A stretch of DNA of 14,362 nt from Mariprofundaceae bacterium (GCA_027075825.1 JALSZZ010000106.1:1-14362), one strand, 5' to 3'; positions 7,997 to 14,362 are shown, numbered from the stretch's first letter. Made by a program: numbers and translations. The notes: generated by a model not told the origin, from the letters alone.

Positions 7997-10065
7997 AGAG
8001 CCTCATCTTTCCCCGCGACACCGGCATAAATAGCGGCAAGACCTCTCGCCAACACCGGCGGCAAATCGAAATTTTCATTACTGATCTGCACTTTATGCCC
8101 GGCAATTTCCGATGCCACAGTCTCACACCATAGAGAAATGCCGTTACTATCCTGTATCAGGCCATGCTCGTAGTCGTCACTAACCGCCATAACGGCTTTC
8201 AGGAAGTCGGCATATTTTTTTTGCATAAGCACACCCTCCACCCCTTTCTGCAAAGAGGCGGCATCTACGACATTAAAATGTTGTGATAAAGCAAACAAAT
8301 CGACTTTACGCTCCTTCAAACGCTGAAAAACCGATCTCTCAAGAACCAGACCGTTTTGCAGGTGGATGGCTTTTTGGACACCGTCATAGACAGCCTTGGC
8401 GATTAATTCCCCCATTTTTGAGTGACCGCCCGTGGAGTCAATGGCTTCGCCTGCGCCTTGCACAACAATGATATTATCTGTACCCGTACCGGTGGCCTGA
8501 TTGCGGGAACGTGAAAAACTCGAACGGATATCCATATCCTGAAGAGCGGCGCTTTTGGCTTCGGTAGCAGAGATAATGGCTCTGGTCATGGCCCTGGGGC
8601 TTAACTCCATATTGCTCAGCAGGATGATATTGATCGTCCCTGGTTTCTCAACCTTGTTCCGGCTGTCTGGTTCGTAAAAGGCACCGCTATCGGCCCCCAT
8701 ACGAACGGCGTTCCCCGTTACTCCGGCCGTGACAAATGCCGTTACTTCCATGTCCCGGAATGTCTTTGTACTGACGGCCAGGTTGTCCATGTCCGCACCG
8801 GTAAAGAGCATGGCGGTATCACGATAATCAAATCCCAAAACAGCCATGGTCTGATCTCGCAGGGCGGCCAGGCCCTGTTGATGCCCCAGTCCCCAGGATG
8901 GAGGTGGAAAATAATGGTTGGCAACGGTGCTGATATGATCACGCTGTCCCTCAAGGGTGGAGACCACCGTCATTGGCCGCTTAAAGTGCAAGGCCAGCGT
9001 TTTATTACGAAAATCCTTGATATCACTCTCAATAATTTCGGCCTGCCGCACATAATCAAGATCAATGGCAACCGGCCTTCTGGTCACCACCTTTTCTGGC
9101 AGAACAAAATTTTTCGGATTGCCAAAGTCATCGCCATAAATTCCAGCTGCCAGCCAGGAAACAAAATAACCGCCATGGGTGGCAGCTCGACAGGTGAGAT
9201 CACAGGGAAAGAAGAGGATTTTTTTATTACGCACTGCCGCCACATCACGCCAGCCTGGTTTGTTCAGGATATCCAAGACCCTTCGGTCGCCGCCGCAGCC
9301 ATATACAACTTGCGGATCAAATTCTTGCCATTGCGCCAGAGAGACAGGAATAATCGCGCCCTTTTCGCCAAATTCCGGGGCGATCCCACCTGCCGCTCTG
9401 ATATATTCGTTCTGAAAGGAATCATCACCCGGTGTCATAATCGTCTCCCGGCCCATAATTCGCATAACCCTCTGCCGTTTTGACTCAGGAATGAGGGATA
9501 TTTTTTGCTGGATAAGATGGAGCCTGTTTTTTTCTTCGGATATGATCTTTTCAGCCTTTTCCTCCTTGCCGAAGATACGGCCAATGATCCTGATCTGGGC
9601 AAATGTTTGGTCAAGGCCTTGCGGGCTGAAATTCACCAGGGTTGCCTTTCCCGCAAACCTGCTCACAACCCCTTTCTGCATGGGGGAGTAAAAGATTATA
9701 TCCGGTTTCTGCGCCGCCACTTTGTCCAGATCAGGGGATAGAAAACCGCCAACAATATTTTTGCCGGCGGTCTCCGGCGGAAGAACTGAATGGTAAGTTA
9801 TGCCGCGCAACAGATCTGCGGCACCAAGGCGGGCGATGATCTCGGTTATTGACGGGACCAGGGAAACCACCCGCTGCGGCCGTTGGTGCAAAACGATTTT
9901 ATTGGCGCTGGAGTCTCGAAAAGAGACCGCAATTTGCCCGGCATGCAGCGGGCCGGGCATAAATAGGAAAAAGATCATAATAAGGTTTGCGAGTGGCATA
10001 ATACCAGCATTGTGCCTTTGCATACGATTATGGTCGTGCCCCTGTTCATATTTTTTTGGTATCAT
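7993..10065 (-). CDS. Secreted BtuF-CbiZ fusion: corrinoid-binding domain plus adenosylcobinamide amidohydrolase
   Basis: This 690-residue two-domain protein has a signal peptide at about 23-42 (ending GPLHAG). Residues about 55-315 are a BtuF-like binding domain, starting RPQRVVSLVPSITEIIARLG. Residues about 350-570 are a CbiZ domain, recognised from TAFVTAGVTGNAVRMGADSG (443-462), INIILLSNMELSPRAM and TGTGTDNIIVV (525-535). CbiZ hydrolyses the amide between cobyric acid and the aminopropanol arm, allowing corrinoids to be rebuilt with a different lower ligand. Known CbiZ proteins act in the cytoplasm; here the signal peptide places it in the periplasm. A C-terminal stretch (about 575-690) extends past CbiZ and is not recognised. 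The ATG overlaps the upstream stop as ATGA. Internal starts at 10023 or 9999 would shorten the unusually long N-terminal leader. Confidence 0.85.
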   Translation of the reverse strand: MIPKKYEQGHDHNRMQRHNAGIMPLANLIMIFFLFMPGPLHAGQIAVSFRDSSANKIVLHQRPQRVVSLVPSITEIIARLGAADLLRGITYHSVLPPETAGKNIVGGFLSPDLDKVAAQKPDIIFYSPMQKGVVSRFAGKATLVNFSPQGLDQTFAQIRIIGRIFGKEEKAEKIISEEKNRLHLIQQKISLIPESKRQRVMRIMGRETIMTPGDDSFQNEYIRAAGGIAPEFGEKGAIIPVSLAQWQEFDPQVVYGCGGDRRVLDILNKPGWRDVAAVRNKKILFFPCDLTCRAATHGGYFVSWLAAGIYGDDFGNPKNFVLPEKVVTRRPVAIDLDYVRQAEIIESDIKDFRNKTLALHFKRPMTVVSTLEGQRDHISTVANHYFPPPSWGLGHQQGLAALRDQTMAVLGFDYRDTAMLFTGADMDNLAVSTKTFRDMEVTAFVTAGVTGNAVRMGADSGAFYEPDSRNKVEKPGTINIILLSNMELSPRAMTRAIISATEAKSAALQDMDIRSSFSRSRNQATGTGTDNIIVVQGAGEAIDSTGGHSKMGELIAKAVYDGVQKAIHLQNGLVLERSVFQRLKERKVDLFALSQHFNVVDAASLQKGVEGVLMQKKYADFLKAVMAVSDDYEHGLIQDSNGISLWCETVASEIAGHKVQISNENFDLPPVLARGLAAIYAGVAGKDEAL

Positions 10066-10427
10066 GGTTTCTCGTTTTGTTCCGGCACATAGACCATTGA
10101 ACCGTCTTCCAAGCGATATGCTGTGCCCAGTCTCCGGCCTCTGCCTTTATTCTTGTTTTTTGAGACCTTTACTGCCTCAATCCGTTTGCCCTTCTTAGTG
10201 ATAATCTCCAGGTCTCCATTGGCTGCCTGTTTGGTGATGGTCAGGTTTGTGTCCGGCCGCACAAGGTCTTCAAGGTGATAGGCTCCGAAAAGGGCAAGGA
10301 GAAGGCCGACGATAAACACCAACCCTAGATCAAAAAGATTAGCCACCCCGGACATGGGATCATTATCAGACAGGCCCTGTCCTCTGTCCTGATCACGCCT
10401 GAAATATCTCATCGTTTCAGTTCGCAT
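10062..10427 (-). CDS. DUF2149 protein, ExbD-like partner of the adjacent channel protein
   Basis: This small protein (121 residues) has the DUF2149 signature DPMSGVANLFDLGLVFIVGL at about 23-42. One membrane helix (about 33-52) is followed by a basic extracytoplasmic tail of about 70 residues (KKGKRIEAVKVSKNKNKGRG). Its topology, one N-terminal helix with acidic residues at its mouth and a periplasmic domain, is like that of ExbD. It directly follows the MotA/TolQ/ExbB-type gene, so the pair probably forms an ExbBD-like proton-driven complex. DUF2149 genes are known beside CobN-like genes, and HmuV of Bacteroidetes occupies this position. The ATG at 10427 has GGAG five bases upstream. An alternative ATG at 10412 would overlap the previous stop as ATGA and remove five residues. 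The exact function is unknown. Confidence 0.82.
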   Translation of the reverse strand: MRTETMRYFRRDQDRGQGLSDNDPMSGVANLFDLGLVFIVGLLLALFGAYHLEDLVRPDTNLTITKQAANGDLEIITKKGKRIEAVKVSKNKNKGRGRRLGTAYRLEDGSMVYVPEQNEKP

Positions 10428-10984
10428 AACAGCTCCATGTTTTTGATATCCTCCTCAATCCAACGCCGCTGTACGGTAAAAAACACATAGCTCAATATCC
10501 CCAGCGTCATGCCGACAACCGTGGTGGTGAAAGCGATAACCAGGTCACCGGAGAGGCGGCTGATATCTCCCTGGCCCAAGGCGGCAAGCCCTGTTCCCAT
10601 GGGGATAAGGGTTCCTATCAGACCAAGTCCTGGGCCGACTCTGATAAGTATTTTCAGGCTGTCGAGAGTCCGCCAGCAGGTATGTTCCGTTTCTCGCAAC
10701 AAATTCAATACCGTGATCTCCGAGCCGTCATTCTCGGGCAAACGGTTAAGTTTATCGGCAAATTCCTGAACCCTGAGAGGAAACTCGGTATATTTTTCGT
10801 TAATCAGGGCGCTTACCGTGTCGCTATGACGAGGCAATCTGCTTCTCTGCAGCCAGACCCCCGTAAAACGGCCGCAATAGACCAGCATCCAGACAATGAG
10901 AACAGATAAAATCAGGAGAACCGGCAGCAATAGTGAAGATGCCGACAGATAAATAAATGTTTTAAATACTGCCATTATATCCAT
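10409..10984 (-). CDS. MotA/TolQ/ExbB-type proton channel protein (HmuU-like)
   Basis: This integral membrane protein belongs to the MotA/TolQ/ExbB superfamily. From ATG 10984 it has 191 residues. A first membrane helix lies near the N-terminus (LLLPVLLILSVLIVWMLVYC). The channel domain follows: RVGPGLGLIGTLIPMGTGLA, then VIAFTTTVVGMTLGILSYVF. The start is chosen because AAGGA lies seven bases before this ATG. A frame from 11029 would overlap the previous gene by 55 bases, and a later ATG at 10975 overlaps its stop as TAATG. It is clearly divergent from the ExbB at 1708-2334 and is paired with DUF2149 rather than ExbD. It may supply proton-motive energy to the CobN-like protein, the receptor or the DUF2162 protein; that role is inference. 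Confidence 0.86.
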   Translation of the reverse strand: MDIMAVFKTFIYLSASSLLLPVLLILSVLIVWMLVYCGRFTGVWLQRSRLPRHSDTVSALINEKYTEFPLRVQEFADKLNRLPENDGSEITVLNLLRETEHTCWRTLDSLKILIRVGPGLGLIGTLIPMGTGLAALGQGDISRLSGDLVIAFTTTVVGMTLGILSYVFFTVQRRWIEEDIKNMELLCELKR

Positions 10985-11688
10985 GGTCTTTTCCTTAATG
11001 AGCGGATAAATCCAATAACCCAGGCACAAACCATTCCTGCCATAAACAATGTCAAGTGCTTCACGGGCAAGCTGGGAGAACTCCTGCCAAGGCGGTATAT
11101 TCTGCCAAGGTCATTCACTTGGGGTACCACTGCTATGGTGACCAGAAAATATGCGGCAGCCAAAAGCATGACATACCCCAGGTCATGGTTTCTGTTTTTC
11201 CCTTCCCATCTGGACAGGACAAGACCGGTAGCTATCGCAAGAGAGATAAATCCAGTGGCAAACCACAGAAAAAACCACGGATTATCGGGCAAAAGATTTT
11301 CTAAAAAGGCACCGGCCAAAAATATCACCGACAGGCAGACCGGGCATGGCAGCGTGAGCAGCAACCAGCCATGACAGTTGCCACAATCATCTCTGCGGAG
11401 CAAAACCAGCCCCCAAATCATCAACAACGATGCCAGCAACAGGTGGATACTCATGCCATTTTTGAAAATAAGCATCCACCTGTCAAAATTGGCCATGACA
11501 TCAAAACGGCGGACACCAAACCAGACACCTATAAAAACAAGGGAGTAGCCTGTCGCATAACCAATAATCGCCCCGATCTGTCGGCGAATTCCAGACTTAC
11601 GCAAGAGGAATGACAGACCGGCCCCGCTTTTAAGCGCAAAAATTCCCACGCTAAAAACAAGGCCGACAATCAGTGATTTTACTTCCAT
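10975..11688 (-). CDS. DUF2162-type polytopic membrane protein, putative transporter
   Basis: This 237-residue inner-membrane protein has about seven predicted helices (about 5-25, 40-58, 78-97, 108-130, 138-158, 170-190, 212-229). Between helices 3 and 4 lies a Cys/His cluster, DDCGNCHG, followed by LPCPVC: Cys102, Cys105, His106, Cys115 and Cys118. This could bind a metal or take part in thiol chemistry. The assignment to DUF2162 (described as predicted transporter) rests on the PCPVC motif, the topology and its position beside the ExbB-like, DUF2149 and CobN-like genes. Members of that gene set occur together in Bacteroidetes hmu operons. It starts three bases after the receptor stop, with GAGG abutting the ATG, so translation is probably coupled. 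It could be the inner-membrane route for a metal or tetrapyrrole, but no substrate can be read from the sequence. Confidence 0.68.
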   Translation of the reverse strand: MEVKSLIVGLVFSVGIFALKSGAGLSFLLRKSGIRRQIGAIIGYATGYSLVFIGVWFGVRRFDVMANFDRWMLIFKNGMSIHLLLASLLMIWGLVLLRRDDCGNCHGWLLLTLPCPVCLSVIFLAGAFLENLLPDNPWFFLWFATGFISLAIATGLVLSRWEGKNRNHDLGYVMLLAAAYFLVTIAVVPQVNDLGRIYRLGRSSPSLPVKHLTLFMAGMVCAWVIGFIRSLRKRPWI

Positions 11689-11691
11689 CCT

Positions 11692-13734
11692 CTAAAACTC
11701 GTATTTATAGGAAGCAAAGATGCCGCGGCCGGGCTTGGGATAGCCTTTTTTCTCGTAATAATTGTGGTCAAGCAGGTTGTCTATTTTAAGGGATAGACGA
11801 TGGTGTTCCTTGAAATTGTACCCCATGACCAGGTCCACCACGGTAAATGAGGGATACTCAACCTCGGGATAACCGGCGGTATTCCAATCGGTATCCTTCA
11901 TCCGGCCCTGGGTTCGGCAGTTGAGTTTCCCGTCCAAGGTGCCGTCATCGTATTTCAGGCCGTAATTGATGGTGTATTTGGCGACATTATGAATATCCGC
12001 CATGCTGCCGCCGCTCTGCTCCTCCTCCGCCTTGAACATATGGGTGGAGTTGACAAAAAGCGTCAGAGAGCGTTCCCAATCCAACGGTGCGCCGATATCA
12101 AAGGAGAGCATGGTCTCCAGCCCCGCCATTTTGGCCGCAAGGCTGTTTTGGTAAGTGGTTGTGGTGCCGTTGGTGATGGTGGTGATCTTATCATCCACCT
12201 TGGTATGAAAATAGGTCACATCGAGAGAGAGGCCGGAGCGGGCAAGATCATACCCGACACCCAGGTCATAGGTAACCGAGGATTCTGGGTCCAGGTTGGG
12301 GTTACCTTTGGTGACATAGGTTGTAGAGCCAAAAACCTTCTCCGAATAACCCGCCAGTTGCGCGGCGGTTGGCGGCACAAAGGCCTTGCCAATGGTGCCG
12401 TGCAGCCTTACTCCCGCATCGAAGAGATAATTCAGTCCCGCCCTGGGGCTGAAAGTTGAGAAGGTCTCTGAGTTTGGGGTAAAATCGGTTTTGTAAGGGG
12501 TTGGTTTTGTCTCAACATTAAAGCTGTCGTACCTGCCGCCCGCTGTGGCGGTAAGATGCGCATCCATGAGCTTCCAGACAGTTTCAAGGTAACCGGCCCA
12601 ATTCTCCCGGCCCTCATCGGGTGACCAAGGGGCCTTGCGGGAACCATCCTGATTATAACTGCGGGTCTCAACATCAATATTCTGATAATCAATACCGGCA
12701 ATAAATCGTTGAGCCCCCCAACTGTATTCATCTTTAAGCTGCAGGCCCTGCCAGTTGGTTTCCGTATCATAACTGCGATACGGACTTACCTGGGTGTACG
12801 GTCCCCAGCCGGTGTAGTTTTTGTAATTTTCAGCTGTTTCATTTGTCTGGTAGGCAGTCATTGACAGGCGGTTGTTTTCGCCCAACGCCCCGCCAGCGCT
12901 AATATCAAAACCATAGCGGTCAATATCCTTGCTGCCTGAGGTCTCATCACCGTTATATATATCGCCAGGTGTCTCAATATCACGGCCATTATAGAGGTCG
13001 CTACTGACATCAATTCGCCAGTCCTTCGCCAAGTCCAGCCCGAAACGCAGAGTGCCGTTTTGTGTCTTATAGCTTGTATGGGCCCGCTTATCACCATTTC
13101 CCATGCGAAAATCGTCTGCCTGCTCAAATCTATTTGCCGAGAGATCAAAATCAATTTTATTGGTCAGGCCACCTCCTATGGCGGCCTTCTGGAAATTAGT
13201 TTCAAATGAGCCAAATCCAGCTTCAGCCGATCCGGTCAGTTTACCGGTATTCTTTTTTGTAATAATATTAACGACACCGCCCATGGCTTCACCGCCATAC
13301 AGGGACGAGGCCGGGCCTTTGAGGACTTCTATGCGGGCGATATTGTCGCTTAGAATAGTGGCAAGGTTGGTGGCCCCGGCAGGGCGGCCGTTAATGAGGA
13401 TGAGAGAGTGCTTGGTGATGCCGGAATATTCCGGCCTGAAACCACGAATACCTATGCCGGCCAAGGCCCCTGGATATTCAATAACACCTATGGAGGCATT
13501 CTTTTTTAACTGCTCAGTAAGGGTATCGCCCGCAGTCTGCTCTATGTCCTGCTGACTGATGACCTCCACCTTGGCCGGAATCTCTTTGATGTTTTCCTTG
13601 CTGCGGGTGGCGGTGACAACCACCTCCGGCAGGGTCGTTACGTTGCTTGCTGTCTCCGGGTTTACGGAGGCTGTGGCATGCTGGGGCAGGGGGGTAAGGC
13701 AGAGGGCGACAAGAGGTACGAGTTTTTTCTTCAT
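11692..13734 (-). CDS. TonB-dependent outer-membrane receptor, BtuB-like
   Basis: This 680-residue outer-membrane receptor probably imports cobalamin or another corrinoid. The signal peptide is residues 1-22 (ends HATA). The TonB box is LPEVVVTATR (35-44). The plug domain (about 45-160) includes GIGIRGFRPE, LILINGRPAG, and IEVLKGPASSLYGGEAMGGV before NIITK. The rest is a 22-strand-type barrel ending in the expected aromatic residue (YKYEF). The ATG at 13734 has AAGGAG eight bases upstream. It is the first gene after a cobalamin riboswitch and terminator, which argues for a corrinoid substrate. The neighbouring haem-utilisation-like genes leave haem or another metal-tetrapyrrole as an alternative. 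I leave the symbol empty because substrate cannot be read from the barrel alone. Confidence 0.9.
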   Translation of the reverse strand: MKKKLVPLVALCLTPLPQHATASVNPETASNVTTLPEVVVTATRSKENIKEIPAKVEVISQQDIEQTAGDTLTEQLKKNASIGVIEYPGALAGIGIRGFRPEYSGITKHSLILINGRPAGATNLATILSDNIARIEVLKGPASSLYGGEAMGGVVNIITKKNTGKLTGSAEAGFGSFETNFQKAAIGGGLTNKIDFDLSANRFEQADDFRMGNGDKRAHTSYKTQNGTLRFGLDLAKDWRIDVSSDLYNGRDIETPGDIYNGDETSGSKDIDRYGFDISAGGALGENNRLSMTAYQTNETAENYKNYTGWGPYTQVSPYRSYDTETNWQGLQLKDEYSWGAQRFIAGIDYQNIDVETRSYNQDGSRKAPWSPDEGRENWAGYLETVWKLMDAHLTATAGGRYDSFNVETKPTPYKTDFTPNSETFSTFSPRAGLNYLFDAGVRLHGTIGKAFVPPTAAQLAGYSEKVFGSTTYVTKGNPNLDPESSVTYDLGVGYDLARSGLSLDVTYFHTKVDDKITTITNGTTTTYQNSLAAKMAGLETMLSFDIGAPLDWERSLTLFVNSTHMFKAEEEQSGGSMADIHNVAKYTINYGLKYDDGTLDGKLNCRTQGRMKDTDWNTAGYPEVEYPSFTVVDLVMGYNFKEHHRLSLKIDNLLDHNYYEKKGYPKPGRGIFASYKYEF

Positions 13735-13813
13735 TAAGGCATCTCCTTTTCCATTTTCCCACGCAATTTTGTTGCCTGGGATGTTTTAGGGCCGGAGATG
13801 GTTGCAAAAAAGC

Positions 13814-13853
13814 AAAAAAAATCCCCGGACCGATAATAAAATCGATTCGGGGA
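13814..13853 (-). terminator. Intrinsic terminator in the riboswitch leader
   Basis: Read on the minus strand, a stem with CCCCG paired to CGGGG plus an outer A-T pair is followed, after one mismatch, by six further pairs. It closes a six-base loop. An unbroken run of eight T residues follows (plus-strand 13814-13821). It lies between the cobalamin aptamer and the receptor start, about 80 bases before the ATG. This is the expected expression platform: ligand binding would favour this terminator and switch the operon off. The pairing is seen directly; the switching logic follows from known riboswitches of this class. Confidence 0.85.
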
Positions 13854-13884
13854 GTCCCTGATTTTCCACGAATAACACACGGCG

Positions 13885-13907
13885 CAGCCCCTTGTCCACG
13901 AGGGCTG
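13885..13907 (-). promoter_or_regulatory. Leader hairpin between aptamer and terminator
   Basis: CAGCCC and GGGCTG (minus strand) can pair as a six-base stem around an 11-base loop, immediately downstream of the aptamer P1 stem. Its 3' arm contains GGGG, which could instead pair with the CCCC of the terminator stem. It is therefore a candidate antiterminator element. The stem is visible; the competing pairing is inference. Confidence 0.45.
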
Positions 13908-13915
13908 GCATCTAC

Positions 13916-14085
13916 ATTTTCAGACAGGTCTTCTGACTCCCGGATCATCCTTGTCCTGCGTCTTCCCAACCTCTAATAAAGAAGTCAGTGACATAATGCA
14001 GGACTCGTCCCCAGTCACAGCGGCGGGCCCGTCCCGGATTCACACCGGGTTCCCTATTAAGCTCCGTTAGGAGCATCTGAAAAAT
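13916..14085 (-). promoter_or_regulatory. Cobalamin (B12) riboswitch aptamer
   Basis: On the minus strand the conserved B12 box reads GGGAACCCGGTGTGAATCC (within 14031-14054). It is followed by GCCGCTGTGACTGGGG (about 14009-14024). The 3' part contains GGATGATCCGGGAGTCAGAA and then GACCTG near 13922-13927. The ends close by a P1 stem: ATTTTTCAGA (14076-14085) pairs with TCTGAAAAT (13916-13924). The size, about 170 bases, and the presence of the peripheral arms fit the class-I, adenosylcobalamin-type architecture. It should shut off the whole downstream operon when intracellular B12 is sufficient. Confidence 0.95.
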
Positions 14086-14093
14086 TGCGACGA

Positions 14094-14121
14094 TGATAAC
14101 CGTGTTTTTATTCTTTTTCAA
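14094..14121 (-). promoter_or_regulatory. Predicted sigma70-type promoter of the operon
   Basis: On the minus strand TTGAAA (14116-14121) and TTATCA (14094-14099) are separated by 16 bases. Transcription would begin near 14087, one or two bases before the 5' strand of aptamer stem P1. This placement relative to the riboswitch is what makes the call credible, because the -10 box matches consensus at only four of six positions. Confidence 0.6.
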
Positions 14122-14247
14122 GAGAAAAAGCACCTGTACCACATAACTGTTCTCAAGTACAAATTACCAATTACACGCCAACATTTCTCGGCCGGGATAA
14201 GGTAAGGTAGTGTCTGTCTACGAAGCGATAACCAACTGATTTAGAGG
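14122..14247. other. Spacer between operon promoter and insertion sequence
   Basis: These 126 bases are AT-rich and hold no open frame of note. A TTGAGA hexamer (minus strand, near 14150-14155) could be a -35 box, but no matching -10 lies at the right distance. I see no clear operator. The segment may be the remainder of the original upstream region left after the insertion. Confidence 0.4.
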
Positions 14248-14362
14248 TGGTCCCCAAAATCAGGACAGCGTGTTAAGGTGGATTCCACAACACACTGACA
14301 GAAGGAGGAACACCTGATGAGCAAGACCAAACGCAAACGCTATTCACCCGAATTCAAAGCCA
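14248..14362 (+). mobile_element. Left end of an IS3-family-like insertion sequence, cut by the window edge
   Basis: Starting near TGGTCCCCAAAATCAGGACA (14248-14267) the sequence has the look of an IS terminal inverted repeat, followed by a short leader and a transposase start. The other end, and so any target duplication, lies outside the window. The exact boundary is uncertain by several bases. It reads away from the B12 operon and stops short of its promoter by roughly 125 bases. Confidence 0.6.
14317..14362 (+). CDS. Transposase OrfA, IS3-family-like, N-terminal fragment
   Basis: Only the first 15 codons are in the window. They read MSKTKRKRYSPEFKA, which is the characteristic start of the helix-turn-helix OrfA protein of IS3-family transposases (Lys/Arg-rich followed by YSPEFKA). 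A strong Shine-Dalgarno, GGAGG at 14304-14308, lies eight bases before the ATG. OrfA binds the element's ends and is normally joined to OrfB by frameshifting. Whether the gene is intact cannot be judged because the window ends here. Confidence 0.8.
   Translation, partial: MSKTKRKRYSPEFKA

Noticed and set aside
8878..9483. A 201-codon open frame on the plus strand
   Set aside because: It is antisense to the BtuF-CbiZ fusion and its translation has no domain features.
13514..13969. A 151-codon minus-strand frame covering the riboswitch leader
   Set aside because: It runs through the terminator and into the receptor's signal-peptide region in another frame; the RNA structure explains this DNA better.
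14150..14155. TTGAGA as the -35 box of the operon promoter
   Set aside because: No acceptable -10 lies 15-19 bases downstream, while the TTGAAA/TTATCA pair places the start exactly at the riboswitch.

Overview
The window holds one long minus-strand operon of twelve genes for corrinoid and metal-tetrapyrrole handling. It lies behind a cobalamin riboswitch and is followed by the start of an insertion sequence at the right edge. The TonB system, the outer-membrane receptor and several signal peptides show a Gram-negative cell. CbiK, a CobN-like chelatase and a DUF2149/DUF2162 set together suggest an anaerobe, most likely a sulfate-reducer relative in the Desulfobacterota. That placement is inference from gene content only.

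Layout, in direction of transcription (right to left). A sigma70-type promoter (14094-14121) sits just before a class-I-like cobalamin riboswitch (13916-14085). The leader then carries a hairpin (13885-13907) and an intrinsic terminator (13814-13853). The genes follow: a BtuB-like TonB-dependent receptor (11692-13734); a polytopic DUF2162-type membrane protein (10975-11688); a MotA/TolQ/ExbB-type channel protein (10409-10984); a DUF2149 protein (10062-10427); a secreted BtuF-CbiZ fusion (7993-10065); a CobN-like chelatase with signal peptide and C-terminal membrane anchor (4064-7996); CbiK (3203-4054); a second BtuF-like binding protein (2331-3200); ExbB (1708-2334); ExbD (1290-1718); and TonB (505-1293). 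Nearly all junctions overlap by a few bases or are separated by three, so this is one tightly coupled transcription and translation unit.

How the genes may work together (inference). The receptor, powered by TonB-ExbB-ExbD, would bring a corrinoid or related tetrapyrrole into the periplasm. Two binding proteins would capture it there, and one of them carries an adenosylcobinamide amidohydrolase domain that could trim the nucleotide-loop side chain. A membrane-tethered CobN-like protein faces the same compartment and may insert or remove metal. The receptor/DUF2162/ExbB-like/DUF2149/CobN set resembles the hmu haem-utilisation gene set of Bacteroidetes, where HmuS is the CobN-like protein. Here the set is under B12 control and carries B12-salvage enzymes. 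No BtuC/BtuD transporter genes and no CobS/CobT-type ATPase partners of CobN are present in the window.

The left 504 bases contain no gene I can support well: possible protein remnants, then a 7-base tandem repeat with an inverted partner. The right end (from about 14248) is the start of an IS3-family-like element, transcribed away from the operon.
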